64,000 nucleotides of DNA from Choristoneura fumiferana (taxonomy: Eukaryota > Arthropoda > Insecta > Lepidoptera > Tortricidae). Of the stretch, positions 49,226 through 60,299 are shown piece by piece. Numbering within the stretch: position 1 is the stretch's first letter; each line of letters opens with the position of its first letter. The notes under the pieces were generated by a model. The model was not told where the DNA came from. It made no database searches and saw only the letters and a list, made by a program, of their open reading frames with translations. The position numbers and the translations under genes are program-made. The stretch spans positions 2,988,240-3,052,239 of the forward strand of contig NC_133490.1 in assembly GCF_025370935.1 (NCBI RefSeq), given 5' to 3'.

Positions 49226-50524
49226 CTGAGCCATACGAGTACTAACGCAAAAATAGGTCCATTAAGACTTATCTTAATACACCATGTGAAATATGTATAG
49301 AGTCAGTAGGTACTTATGTACTAACATTGGACAAAAATCGTAAACAGTTAAAAAAACAAATCTATTCCTTGTCTAAGCAATACCGACAAATTCTGAACGC
49401 ATCAATTTCTCGAGCGCACATTTGTGTACGTAAAAAAATAAAATGTTCTTAGACGTTTATTTTTAAATATTTTTTCTGCCACGAGTTAGGCGTGTGGCAC
49501 AATTACAGGACGGCATTACGATATTTATTTCTGTTTGAGACATGTGCTTGAGTTTACGTATTACCTATGAGGCGTCAACTCAGGGCCCGCTAGGGAGTAC
49601 ATAACGACATGAAATATTTTTAAAAAGTCGGTTAATTCGCCTAACAAAGAGCGAAAATGCGATTTGGAGGTTAAATAATGAGAAAGATTACAGTTTTATT
49701 ATAAGTAGGTAAGTACGTAAATAAATTAATAAATAAACACACAATTTCCATCCCGTCGTGTACAAGAAACAAGCTCTCGATGAGTTAGACATTGAGCAAA
49801 AGAAAAATACTTTTAAGTAAAACGAGTTTTCTCAGAATCTGGTCACAAGATAAATATTTATTTTTATCGCACTAGTTACTTTTAACAGGACTGTAGGTGC
49901 TGTTTTTTTCTGTTATTATTCTATTAGTCTGTGTTTTAACTAAAAATTTACTCACTTCTAGTGGTTGGATTGACTTCTGGCAGGGACATTATTTAATAAG
50001 ATAGTCATGAAGGTACCTACAATCAACAAAAAACTTATACCAAAATCGATAGTTTTAACAAAAGCTTATTTTTTATTGTGCGCTTTTTTGCGGAGCCAGT
50101 TCTATTTTTTTAAACAATTTTCGCTAACTAAAAAATTAGGTAATCAAGTCTTGCATCAAAGCGGGCCGCGGTTGTGCGCCCGCGCAGCGCACGAGTGTTA
50201 ATTCGGTGTACCACCGCGACGCTCACCGCTTCCCAAACTTGCACTTTCTTTCACTGCAATTCATTATTATCGGCAGTAAACTTTATTGCTGTCCATAAGT
50301 GTTTTACATAGCCATAAATTATTATTTTAGCCTTAATTTTGAACTGGACACTCATTATAGTCATCGTCGACAACTTAAAGAAGTCCACTGTTATTGCCAC
50401 ATATATGTATTGAATTATATAACTATTTATAGTTCATAAACCTGAAAATAATAGTTAACTAAAGAAAAAGATGTACAAAGGCGAACTTATCTCTGTAAAG
50501 TCCATACCTATATTATTTAAGTCT

Positions 50525-50630
50525 GCTTAAAGAAAGAAAGAAGACATTTATTCACTAATACGGAAGACACACAAATAAACCAAAAGAAATACATGAAAAC
50601 ACACATGAAAAAGTAACATATTATACAATT
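50525..50630 (-). mobile_element. LINE 3' end with TTTC tail, minus strand
   Basis: AAAGAAAGAAAGAAGACATT, TATTCACTAATACGGAAGAC and ACACAAATAAACC are the reverse complement of the text at about 4190-4308. Confidence 0.55.
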
Positions 50631-50807
50631 TTGTGTGTCCCCACAAAAGCAGAAACGCATAAACGCATGCTTAGGAAGCATTAAGCTATTTATATGTTGC
50701 TGCGTGTCTACGTATATATTCATACTTTGTTATATGTATATGTGTATTGTATGTAGAGCCGAGGAAACTGAATCATGAACCAGAGTGAAACCTTTGTGGT
50801 GTCATTC

Positions 50808-50922
50808 TGCGGGTCTACTATGAAATTCGAAAATCGAAGTTCGTGTCGTTCGGTCCCTCTGACACTTATACTATTTAATACGAGAGCGAGAGGGACGGTA
50901 CGATATGAACTTAAGAAGTCAC
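50808..50922. mobile_element. Fold-back MITE, CTACTACGAAA family, eroded
   Basis: GCGGGTCTACTATGAAATTC, GAAGTTCGTGTCGTTCGG and CGAGAGGGACGGTACGATAT match 4388-4522, but the right terminus has been lost. Confidence 0.6.
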
Positions 50923-51317
50923 CCTGTATTGGTACGGAACTTTGGTGTTCAGTAAAGAGCCCTTGTAAATTCAAGGCTCAATAATATGGAATGTAAAGTT
51001 TGAGAGCCAGTGTCCCATAGGACAAGTGTAAGCATCTGAAGCTTCAACTCGTGGCCTAGATAAAACAATCGGGTTCATAAATCACCCGACCTATCACTAA
51101 TGTTAGCCAACTTAATAACAACTGTTCGAGGAAAATCTATTATATGTAACTAAAAATGAATTTAGAAATACACTCATCAAAAGTGCCAATATTTTATTAC
51201 TCAAAGTCAGAGTCAAAACATCAAATTTGTTTAGGGGTAATAAGTATATAAAGACTTTTTTGATGTGTGTATATGTTCGCACATCACTTCAGGCAACTCC
51301 TATTTGGTTTATTCTTT

Positions 51318-51510
51318 TGACGACCGGATGGCCAAGTGGTTAGAGACCTGACTACGAAGCTTGATGCTTGAGGTCCCGGGTGCGATTCCTGGCCGGGGCA
51401 GATATTTTTATGATTAATACGAATGTTCTCGGGTCTTGGATGATTAATAATGTATTTAAGTATGTATTTATCTATACAAGTATGTTTATCCGTTGCCTTG
51501 TTATGGTGTT
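51318..51510 (+). mobile_element. tRNA-derived SINE (family 2), truncated
   Basis: GACGACCGGATGGCCAAGTG, TTAGAGACCTGACTACG and GGTGCGATTCCTGGCC form the head. The 3' part stops at TATCCGTTGCC, next to the inverted-repeat element at 51517. Confidence 0.7.
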
Positions 51511-51516
51511 TGCAAA

Positions 51517-51758
51517 TGGGCCAATCAACTTTTTTACCCACACTAATCTGTCCGCGACATTTTTCAAACAATTGCAGATTTTTGTAAGTAAACATGTTTT
51601 CTCTTTAATTTAATAGATGGTGTACATGAATACATGCCATCCTACGTAAGTGCAACCGTGAAATATCTTGTTGGAAGTACGATTTTTTGGTAACGCCAGA
51701 GACAATTTTGGTAACGCAGGAGACGCCCAAAGTGTCGGTAAAATAGTTGATTGGCCCA
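51517..51758. mobile_element. Inverted-repeat element, TGGGCCAATCAACT ends (copy 2)
   Basis: Ends TGGGCCAATCAACTTTTTTA and AAATAGTTGATTGGCCCA are inverted copies. Opposite in orientation to 43385-43609. The two are about 8 kb apart and could pair over about 225 bp. Confidence 0.65.
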
Positions 51759-52344
51759 ATTATCAAGAGAAAGTTTGTTTTGCATGAAATAAAATTTTTG
51801 GAAAGTTGTGTGCAAGAGTAAAAATTGGATTTAAAAATCTCTATACAAAATTTAAGTGAGACAGAAAATGCTTGCAGTGTAGAATATGCCCCATTTCCGT
51901 TTTTCATTAGCATACTCATGTGTAGTAGAGTTAATATTTTGTCCGTTGTAACCTGAAATTTATTTTGTTATTCTGAAAGTAAATCCTAAATAAAACCTAA
52001 CTGTATTATGTATACAACTCGTCTAAGTCTTATCTCTGCAGAAGCGTGCTCATAAGGATGGATGTATTTCCGCGCTGGATTTGGGCGAGAAATGCCTATG
52101 GTCATGGGTTATTTAATTTAGAATCTCCACCGAACTCCTCTTTTAATTGACTGCGTCAAAAAATACGTACCTGGCAAGAAGCTGTAGATCCCTTTATTGC
52201 TATCCGTAAACTTATTGTACAGTCGAATGCAAAAATATAATATACAGCCATAACGTCAAAATATGTATAAATCGACCTTATGTTTAGTGGCATAAATGTG
52301 TATATACTTACTCGTATCTTTGCTTTTGACCGTCTGTTTTTATT

Positions 52345-52760
52345 AACTTTCTTCATCATCATTATCTCAGCCGTAGGACGTCCACTGTTGGCCATAGGCC
52401 TCCCCATAGACCTCCAGTTGCTTCGGTTGGAAGCGGCTTGCATCCACCGTGAACCCGCAGCTTTAACCAGTAGGGCTACTACGAAATTCGAAAATCAAAG
52501 TTCGTATCGTACCGTCCCGCTGACGTTAATATTATTTTATACGAGAGTGAGAGGGATGGTACGATAAGAACTTCGTCTTTCGAATTTCGTAGTAGCCCTA
52601 CTGGTTGCCCTACTGCTCCATCTCGTTGGCGGACGTCCTACACTGCGCTTGCCAATCCGCAGTTTCCACTCGAGCACTTTCCGGCCCCAACGGCCATCTG
52701 TTCTCCGTGCTATATGGCCTAACCATTGCTATTTCGGTGACCCTTGTTCTTCTACGTATT
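52345..52760 (-). mobile_element. RTE-type LINE 3' fragment split by a MITE
   Basis: Reading on the minus strand, the 3' end AGCCGTAGGACGTCCACTGT, TCCAGTTGCTTCGGTTGG and the more internal CCCCAACGGCCATCTGTTC, ATGGCCTAACCATTGC are RTE family text, interrupted at 52465-52606 by a fold-back MITE. The LINE insertion is therefore older than the MITE. Confidence 0.65.
52465..52606. mobile_element. Fold-back MITE with long terminal inverted repeats
   Basis: AACCAGTAGGGCTACTACGA at the left equals the inverted right end TCGTAGTAGCCCTACTGGTT. The complementarity continues through GAAATTCGAAA. Best-preserved member of the family also found at 4388 and 50808. Confidence 0.75.
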
Positions 52761-52844
52761 CACTTTACTAATGTGAAAATGTGTGAATGCATGAAAGTGT
52801 TTGGTATTCTTTGGAATATTTTTTTATGTAGACGACTGTATAGG

Positions 52845-52945
52845 TAGAGTTATTCACGATGACGCGTGCCGTGGTTCTTATTACAATGTCAATAATGTCT
52901 AATTTTGACAAAATCACGCGTCTTCGTGGCACTAGGTAGGTATAT
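52845..52945. repeat. Dispersed repeat around GACGCGTGCCGTGGTTC
   Basis: TTCACGATGACGCGTGCCG, TGGTTCTTATTACAATGTC and AAATCACGCGTCTTCGTGG are the reverse complement of text at about 25770-25810 and 26090-26150, and of part of 10430-10490. It is partly palindromic. Class unknown. Confidence 0.5.
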
Positions 52946-53311
52946 CTCGAGCGAGAGTAATACAAAGGCTACCTATTATTCTGATATTTGTACAGGACAG
53001 GATCGAGAGTCCGCATACATATCGAAGCCTCAACCGCTGAGTGCATCAGTAAGCACAACAAATTTTTATATCAACGCAAAATGTTTCTCAAAAGTTGCCC
53101 AAACGGTGCAAAAGCTAAATTATTTTCCTGCTTGAAAATATTAATCCATGTTATTGTAATTAAAGTTTAAGTAAACAACCGTTCGTTAAACACATCAAAA
53201 TGCGTCGATTCTAATAAATGTGTACGCCATAATGCGCCCTCTAACAATTGTTATTCTACCAACCGAGCGGTAAATTTATCTTTTCATAAACCTTGTGACA
53301 CACTTAAATAC

Positions 53312-53497
53312 TTGTCGGAAGACACAAAAAAATTTATCAAGGACTTATCTACTCGTCTGGTTTTGGCATCAGGTGACCCCAGGGCTGGCACTTACCTCTC
53401 GCAAAGATTAGGAATAACAGTTCAGAGAGGTAATGCTGCCAGTGTCTTGGGGTCAATGCCTGGGGCAGAAAATTTGGATGACGTTTTTATTTTGTAA
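53312..53497 (+). pseudogene. LINE ORF C-terminal fragment (GDPRAGTYLSQR motif)
   Basis: The frame encodes MSEDTKKFIKDLSTRLVLAS, GDPRAGTYLSQRLGITVQRG then NAASVLGSMPGAENLDDVF, and stops at 53495-53497. The same C-terminus is found at 57752-57967 (minus) and 6020-6091 (+). An AATAAA at about 53595 follows. The upstream sequence (from about 52985) is possibly the same element, but I could not follow one frame. Most likely the end of a non-LTR retrotransposon polyprotein. Confidence 0.5.
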
Positions 53498-54073
53498 CAT
53501 AGTTTAGTTTATAAATAGTTTTAGTCTTGGATGGTAGATAGTATTTATTGTACACAATATTGTAGGATAGGAATTCATGAATTTGTTATATTGAATAAAC
53601 AGCATATTAATTGGCTCTCTTAAATACTTTAAGTACTTACTTTTTATTTAAATTATACGGAAATCAGGACATATTGAAAAACCAAAAAGGTGTGCATTGC
53701 TCGTTCCTTTTTTTAACCTACAAAAGTCTCAATAAAAATGTACGACGGAGACTCGCCGATTTCGTAGTAGGTAACTACCGTGACCCTAAACTTGGCAGCG
53801 TATTTTAGATCATCTTTTTGTATTTTTTTCAAGTTATTTTTGTTAGCTCTACAAAAATTCAACGAGGCTTGAATTGAGTAGACTTTTTGTCTCAACTTGC
53901 CAAGTTTAGGGTTAAAAGAATACATGTAAATTATTACAATACAATTAAGAGTTTATGAAGAAATGATGCTCGCGCATCGCTTCAGTTAGATACGGGTCTA
54001 TTTGGTTCATTCTCTTTTCGTTGTTTTTTATTGTCAGGAGGTTTAAATTTTTTATACAAGAGACTACTCAGGC

Positions 54074-54565
54074 CAGTATTTTTCAATCTGTGGGCCACGA
54101 CCCCCCAGAGGATCGCTGATGGGTCCATATCGGCTCGCATGCTTATTGGAAGTCCGAATGTAATGTTTGTCAGAACGATCGTTTGTCATACTTAGAATTT
54201 TATTTTTTATTAATCTTATTACCTTTGACGATTTCAATACAAATTCTTATAACTGTCATTTATGTAAATTAAATGTAATGATGTATTGAAAACTAACTCT
54301 TTTTTTTTAATCCAATAATTGTTCAGAATTGTTATAAAACATTTAAAAATTCCAGAAAACTGTAAGGTTTCAGTGGGAGAAAAAAATATGACAAACGATG
54401 ATTCTGACAAAAATTACGGTATGACTAGCGAAGAGTCTGCGAACTTTGGCGCTCCCGTATTATCAACGTAAAACAATACAACTAACGGTAAGTGGAGGTA
54501 AGCAGGGGGTCGCCGAATATTTATCAAGCCGGGGGCCGCGACATGAAAAAGTTTGAAAAACACTG
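54074..54565. mobile_element. hAT-like non-autonomous element
   Basis: CAGTATTTTTCAATCTGTGG and the inverted GTTTGAAAAACACTG are hAT-type termini. GGGCCACGACCCCCC and GGGGGCCGCGACATG extend the inverted repeat. About 490 bp, no transposase. The flanking octamers match only partly, so the target duplication is unproven. Confidence 0.6.
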
Positions 54566-54567
54566 TC

Positions 54568-54852
54568 CTAGACTATAATACGTCCCACTGCTGAGAGGGG
54601 TTGGACCGTGGTTTCCATGCGGGCCACTGCGAATAGAGAACTTCACACACACTGGACCATTGAATTTCTTCGCAGGTTTGTGCCGGTTTGATCACGATGT
54701 TTTCCTTCACCGTATGTAAAGCTCGTGGCAAATTTAAATTGTAATTTCGCATTGCATATGAATTTCGAAAAACTCAGAGGTGCGAGTCCGGGTTTGACCC
54801 CGTGATCCTCTGCTTGAGAGGCCTAGGTCAAACCTTTAGACCACCATGGCAA
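54568..54852 (-). mobile_element. tRNA-derived SINE (family 1)
   Basis: CTATAATACGTCCCACTGC, TTCACACACACTGGACCAT, GATGTTTTCCTTCACCG and the box B-like GGGTTTGACCCCG match the family at 423 and 2505, with more substitutions. It begins two bases after the hAT-like element. Confidence 0.7.
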
Positions 54853-55084
54853 GATAAAAACCCTAAAAACCAGATTTAAAAATGTCTATGCAAAAAGTGA
54901 TTGTAAGTCAGAGGATGTAAATTTAATCTTATTTTCGTCAATATTATCTAGGTACCAATAGTAGGTAGGCCTTCAGCACAGATGATAATAGCACAAGTAC
55001 CTTCAGCTCGATTAGCAGGTGCCCATTGCCCAGGATAAGGAAGAGTGGTGCCTTCTGACGTTTGTGCCGTCGAGGCATTAGTCT

Positions 55085-55535
55085 TTTTAGGGTTCCGGAG
55101 CCAAAATGGCAAAAAGGAACCCTTATAGTTTCGCCATGTCTGTTTGTCTGTCTGTCTGTCCGTCCGTGTGCGGCTTTTCTCAGAGACTATCAATGCTAGA
55201 AAGCTTTAATTTTGCACGGATATATATTATGTAAGCTATGCCGACAAAATGGTACAATAAAAAATTAAAAAAAAACATTACAATCGAGCGTCCCCCCCCC
55301 CCCTCTAAAATCTAAACCAGTGGGTGGAAAAATTTGAAAAAATTCAGGATGGTAGAAAGTATATCAAACTTTTAAGAAAAACTATAACGGCTAAGTTTGC
55401 TTGAGAATTATTAGTAGTTTAAGAGTAAAAGTACGAAATCCTTAGAAAAATATTACTTATTTTTTTTGTAATGGCTACGGAACCCTATTACGGGCGTGTC
55501 CGACACGCTCTTGGCCGGTTTTTTCTTTGGCGGAG
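55085..55535. mobile_element. GGTTCCG / GGAACCC repeat
   Basis: GTTCCGGAGCCAAAATGGC, AGGAACCCTTATAGTTTCGC and a CTGT/CCGT microsatellite open the element; GGCTACGGAACCCTATTACG and GTGTCCGACACGCTCTTGGC close it. This is a widespread lepidopteran repeat type. Its right part recurs at 40405-40610. Confidence 0.6.
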
Positions 55536-56019
55536 GAAAGAGAAGGCCTTTGCCCAGCAGTGGGACACATATTACGGGCTACATAAAAAAAGTATACCAT
55601 GTGAAACCGGGGCGGGCGGCTACTACAAAACAATATTATAGCATGCACTCCGACGCAGACTTAAAACGTCGTCACACGTGTCATCCATAAGTGCATTTAA
55701 TAAAACGCTGCGCGTGCACTTTCTTGCTCCTTTTTCAAACTTCTACTTTTTATAACGACTGCTATTATACTGGCCATAATAATCCTGAATATTATACAGA
55801 TAATGACTATTAAAAGGAATTAACAAGGATTTCAGCTACGAGATATTTGATCTTGCGTGACTACTGATTTGTTTATCATTTAAAATTTAACCGGTACTTT
55901 AGGACACTAGTGTGAGAACTTTTTTTTACTGAAATTAAACTGAAAGAACTACTTTAACTTTTACTACTTTCGATGCACCACCTGTTGTAAACTAGTCCTT
56001 CTTTCTGTAAAAAAGGTTG

Positions 56020-56165
56020 CCTGGAAGAGATCGCTCTTAAGCGATAAGGCCGCCTATTGCTCACCGTGTATTTTTTTTTCTCTGTGTATCTGTTTTCTGT
56101 ATCGCTTACTATGCCTGGTGTACAATAAAGAGTCTTTGTATTGTATTGTATTGTACAGTAACCGG
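56020..56165 (+). mobile_element. LINE 3' end with TTGTA tail
   Basis: GGTTGCCTGGAAGAGATCGC, AAGCGATAAGGCCGCCTATT and GTACAATAAAGAG followed by a TTGTATTGTATTG tail. Forward-strand member of the family at 5764 and 60300. Confidence 0.65.
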
Positions 56166-56407
56166 AATACGGAAATTCGCCGAAGAACTATAGTCACCGA
56201 CGTAGCTCGAAAAATATGCAAGGTGAAGTGAGGGCTGGCATCGCTTGAAGAACAAAAACCGTTAGAGGGAGAAAAGTCTTCGATTGGCGACCACAAACCG
56301 GAAGACGAAGCGTTGGCAGGCCTCCACTCTCTACTGAATGGATTGAAGATATTGTGAGAGTTACGGGGCAAACAGTGAATGCAAGTTTAAAGTTTACGAC
56401 GAATTAT

Positions 56408-56868
56408 TGACGACCGGATGGCCAAGTGGTTAGAGAACTTGACTGCGAAACTTGAGGTCCCGGGTTCGGTCCCCGGCTGGGGCAGATATTTGTATGAATA
56501 ATACGAATGTTTGTTCTCGGGTCTTGGATGTTTAACCCTTAATAAGGCCCCATTTACAGGGGCATACTACCACATAATCAAAAGCAGCTATCGAATACAT
56601 ACCTACCCGACAAAGGATATTTTTTAAAGCTAGTAGTATTTTCAATAATTACAATGGATATTATGCAACTTATAACTAATACTCTAAGCTTGAATTTCCA
56701 AGTCAATGCATGTGGCCGCTGAAATCGCCTGTACCTTTTTAAGGGTTAATGTATTTAAGTATGAATCTATATATCCGTTGGCTAGTACCCGCTAGTACAA
56801 GTTTTGCTTAGTTTGGGACTAGGTCAATTGGTGTCAATTGTCCCATAATATTTATTTATTGCCACTTC
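56408..56868 (+). mobile_element. tRNA-derived SINE (family 2), interrupted by a MITE
   Basis: Head GACGACCGGATGGCCAAGTG, box B-like GGGTTCGGTCCCC, and 3' part GTTGGCTAGTACCCGCTAG to GGTGTCAATTGTCCC. Split at GGATGT/TTAATG by the element at 56536-56745. Confidence 0.75.
56536..56745. mobile_element. piggyBac-like MITE with TTAA duplication, nested in SINE
   Basis: Terminal inverted repeats CCCTTAATAAGG and CCTTTTTAAGGG match in 11 of 12 positions, flanked by TTAA (56532-56535 and 56746-56749). Uninterrupted SINE copies read GGATGTTTAATATG (about 6792) at this point, confirming the empty site. 210 bp, non-coding. Confidence 0.8.
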
Positions 56869-56884
56869 AATAAATAAAATATAT

Positions 56885-57162
56885 ATATATTATAAATAAT
56901 AAATAAATATCACGGGACAATTTTCACACCAATTGACCTAGTCCCAAAGTAAGCTTAGCAAAGCTTGTGTTGTGGGTATTAAGCAACGGATAAATATAAT
57001 TATATAGATATAGATACATACTTAAATACATATTAATCACCCAAGACCCGAGAACAAACATTCGTATTTTTCATACAAATATCTGCCCCGACACGGGAAT
57101 CGAACCCGGGACTTCAAGCTTCGTAGTCAGGTTCTCTAACCACTAGGCCATCTGGTCGTCAA
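56885..57162 (-). mobile_element. tRNA-derived SINE (family 2), minus strand
   Basis: ATCACGGGACAATTTTCACA, AAGCAACGGATAAATATAA, the box B complement GGAATCGAACCCGGG and GGCCATCTGGTCGTC. It faces the + strand copy at 56408 across a short AT-rich spacer, making a large inverted repeat. Confidence 0.75.
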
Positions 57163-57751
57163 AAATGAGCGAACTTTCTTGGCTACGATATGACCTTTGT
57201 TCTCCTACGTATCTCCTCACTTATGATTGAATCCCGAGGAGAATCCCGTAGCATTCTCCGTAGTTCGCTGGCCTACAAGTACCTAATTTAGCTTAAATGC
57301 GTTGCAAGTATAGATGTGAAGCTGGTTACTAACATTTTCTAGCTTAGCGGCTAGAAACGGCTTATTTGGTTTATTACTATTTCTAGCGATAACTAGCCGC
57401 TGGAAACGGCTGCTTACATTTCATTGTATATTCACATGATTCAGTTAATTGTTTTTCTTGTTCTTCTTCTGATTTATTTACTACAGGATACATTTAACAT
57501 GAATAAACAATGACATTGGCATCTGTATTAAGTGTTAAAAACTCAAAATTCTCATACAAAATGTGACACAGCAGTGGATATGACTATTTAATAATTTATT
57601 TGTTTTTTTTTTGACAGAGATTTTTATTTACTCAAATAAAAAAACAAAAGAAGTACAGATTAAATTAAATAAAATAATAATAATAAGAATAAGACAAAGA
57701 AAACTTACCTAAGAAACCTTAACTAAATATATCTATATGTTACTATAAAAA

Positions 57752-57967
57752 TTATAAAAAGAAAACCCCGTCCAAAAGATCTGCCTGTGGCAGAGTTCCC
57801 ATGATGCTGGCCGCATTACCCCTTTGGACCGCAAGTGCGATCCGCTGGGATAAATACGTACCAGCTCTTGGGTCCCCAGAGGTGTCGATCAACCGGGAAG
57901 AAAGGGCCTTTATGAAACACTTCATATCGGCTGACCAAGGCCCTAGTCTCAACAGCAAGCGCCGCAA
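57752..57967 (-). pseudogene. LINE ORF C-terminal fragment (GDPRAGTYLSQR motif), minus strand
   Basis: The minus-strand frame encodes SADMKCFIKALSSRLIDTS, GDPRAGTYLSQRIALAVQRG then NAASIMGTLPQADLLDGVF and stop. Close to the fragments at 53312 and 6020. The frame is open only over this C-terminal part, so it is a truncated retrotransposon ORF and not a host gene. Confidence 0.5.
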
Positions 57968-58429
57968 ACTCGTAATCTTTTAATAAAGAGGAGTACTTGC
58001 GGCGCTTGAGGAGTTAGGCCTGATCAGCCGTAGCGCCAGCTTGTGCTATTTATTTGTGAGAGATGTTTGGGAAATACTATAGTAAGTGCCTAGGTACTGT
58101 ATAAAAAAAATAAAAATGTAATAAAAATCGGGTATCTCGGTGTCAAGCGGCTGGTTTACAACTATAGTTGCAAGACATTGAATACTTTGGATCTAACTAG
58201 GTCGTGAAGGACAGACATCATGTTTACTCGGTCTAGTTTACAGTCACACCTAGACCCGACCTTTTTATCCGTGACCCTCCTTACAATGTCGTTATCTATA
58301 ATCATCTTTGCAGGGTGAACGCTTTATTGATAGGCAGTCTCCACGTGCCGTCCTTACACGATCAGTTTATTTATCGGTTGACGCCAAGATTGCAGTGAGC
58401 CTTGGACTTATTTGAAAATGTTTCTATTA

Positions 58430-58609
58430 GGGCTTGTGCACGCTAGCGTTTTTGCCGGCGGTTTCTCGCGAATACGACACTGCGGCGGCGCGCAGGCGGC
58501 GAATAATCGCGGGGATACCGCAGCGTGCTCGCCGCGTGTACGCCGCGTGCGCGCTGCGTTCCCGCTCTGCCGAGAAACCGCCGGCAAAAATGCTAGTGAG
58601 CACAAGCTC
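58430..58609. mobile_element. GC-rich PIF/Harbinger-like MITE
   Basis: Ends GGGCTTGTGCACGCTAGCG and TGCTAGTGAGCACAAGCTC are inverted copies extending through TTTTTGCCGGCGGTTTCTCG / CGAGAAACCGCCGGCAAAAA. TTA flanks both sides (58427-58429, 58610-58612), the 3-bp target expected for this class. The centre is rich in GCG/CGC. The overlapping open frames on both strands are artefacts of the palindrome. Confidence 0.7.
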
Positions 58610-59235
58610 TTAGACGTCATATTGAAACCATGCATCAGGAATTACTTGTTCAGTCAATCCAAACTTCATATCTATATTTTATGTATGTATGTATCACCTA
58701 CGACACCTAGTAGGTACGTACTCTTTCTATGCCTAATCAATCCAAAAACAAATTGATTCCCTTTGGAAAAGGAATCCAAGCCCATCCAAATGAAAAAAGA
58801 AAAAAAATCACAACAACACAAGACACATCAATAATTATCGACAACAAATAGACAACACGAAGATAGTATGTGTCATTGCCGTTGCGAATCGGACACTGTC
58901 TCAGCATATTCGCTGAAACGTTACACTCCAGCGCTTCTTTTCAGACCATATCTGATTATTCTTTGATGAACTTCTTTTTTTTTAATATACCTACCTAATT
59001 ATTTATGACTTGTTTTGTTTATGAAATACACGCTTGCAATAGCTACTTAAAGACATACGTGTACTTTAAAACTGGTAGTACATTGCAATCAGTGCGCTAA
59101 TTTTGATTCGTCATGCAGTATCATAAAGCGCTGGTCTATTTTTCTGGTTATTCTGTGCATCTATGTTTCAGTTTGTATTTTTGATATAATTTTATTTTCC
59201 ATTTTATTTAAAACTACCGAAATTTGTTTGTTTGT

Positions 59236-59650
59236 TTGTTTATACTCTTTATTGTACAAAAAGGAAAAACAAAAAGGTTACATAAATAAAAGTTGTGTTA
59301 AGTACAAAGGCGGACTTATCCCTGCAGGGATCTCTGCCAGTCAACCTTTGAGTGGTAGAGGAGCAATCCAAAAAACAAGGATCGACAAATAGAGCAAAAC
59401 ATTTGAATAATATAAATGCATATGTAAACCTCAAATACCTAACTATATACAATAAATATATAACACATATTAAAACATTAATATATTTATAACTAAATAT
59501 AAATAAAATACATAAATACAAATATACATACAATACATAAATAATACAAGTATAAAGGATAATTAAGGTATTTTTTATGAAAAAGCTGAAATTGTAAACG
59601 CTAGGAATCAACTACTAGTTTACTGTAATTTTCATATGTTTTATGTACAA
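59236..59650 (-). mobile_element. LINE 3' region with TTTG tail
   Basis: TTTGTTTGTTTGTTTATACT, GTACAAAGGCGGACTTATCC and GGATCTCTGCCAGTCAACC are the reverse-strand 3' end of a LINE family also seen near 14290 and 50475. The rest is AT-rich and ends near a second tail (ATGTACAATAAAGAG, about 59643). Confidence 0.45.
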
Positions 59651-60299
59651 TAAAGAGTTACAAATACAATACAATACTACGAGTAGAACATAATCCTACA
59701 CTAAATCACATAAAAATATGGGCACTGAACAAAATTTCTTGCTATAGGTACTTATAATTTTCTACGATTTTTTTTTGGCTTGAGTGATAATTCAATGAAT
59801 AATTAGGCAATTTTAAAAACATTACAATTGATTTGATTGAACATGTACTATTTACAAGTCGCATCATATAGGTAATCCAAATACAACTCAACTAGTGTTG
59901 TATGACCTGCAAATAGTTCTCCAAGTTTGCCTACATAAAGTCGTAAGATGGTATTTGTACACTTCGTGATAATAAATAAAACGTCTGGCATCAAAAAAAA
60001 AGTATCATAAAAACTTATAAAAACACTTTTAGACAAAAAGTCGTTGATTGCTTGTCTGTGTCTGCGACCCTTCTTGTCGACAAAGTGTGTGTAGCGTTTT
60101 TTTAGTTACGTAAAGACTAAAGTTTTTTCTTAAGAGTACTTTTTGGCATGAGCTCATTTAGTTCTCGATGGAGCTCCTCAACAACTTCAAATGTTTTCCG
60201 AACATATTTTTTTATTTACATTTCATTGGACTTTTCAGCATTTTCAAAGAAAAAAATATTGTAACTACCTGCCTATACTCGTATAAGCAAGAAAGTATC

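Noticed and set aside
58408..58756. Basic Arg/Ala-rich frames on both strands
   Set aside because: They cross a GC-rich palindromic MITE, so both strands are open by symmetry.
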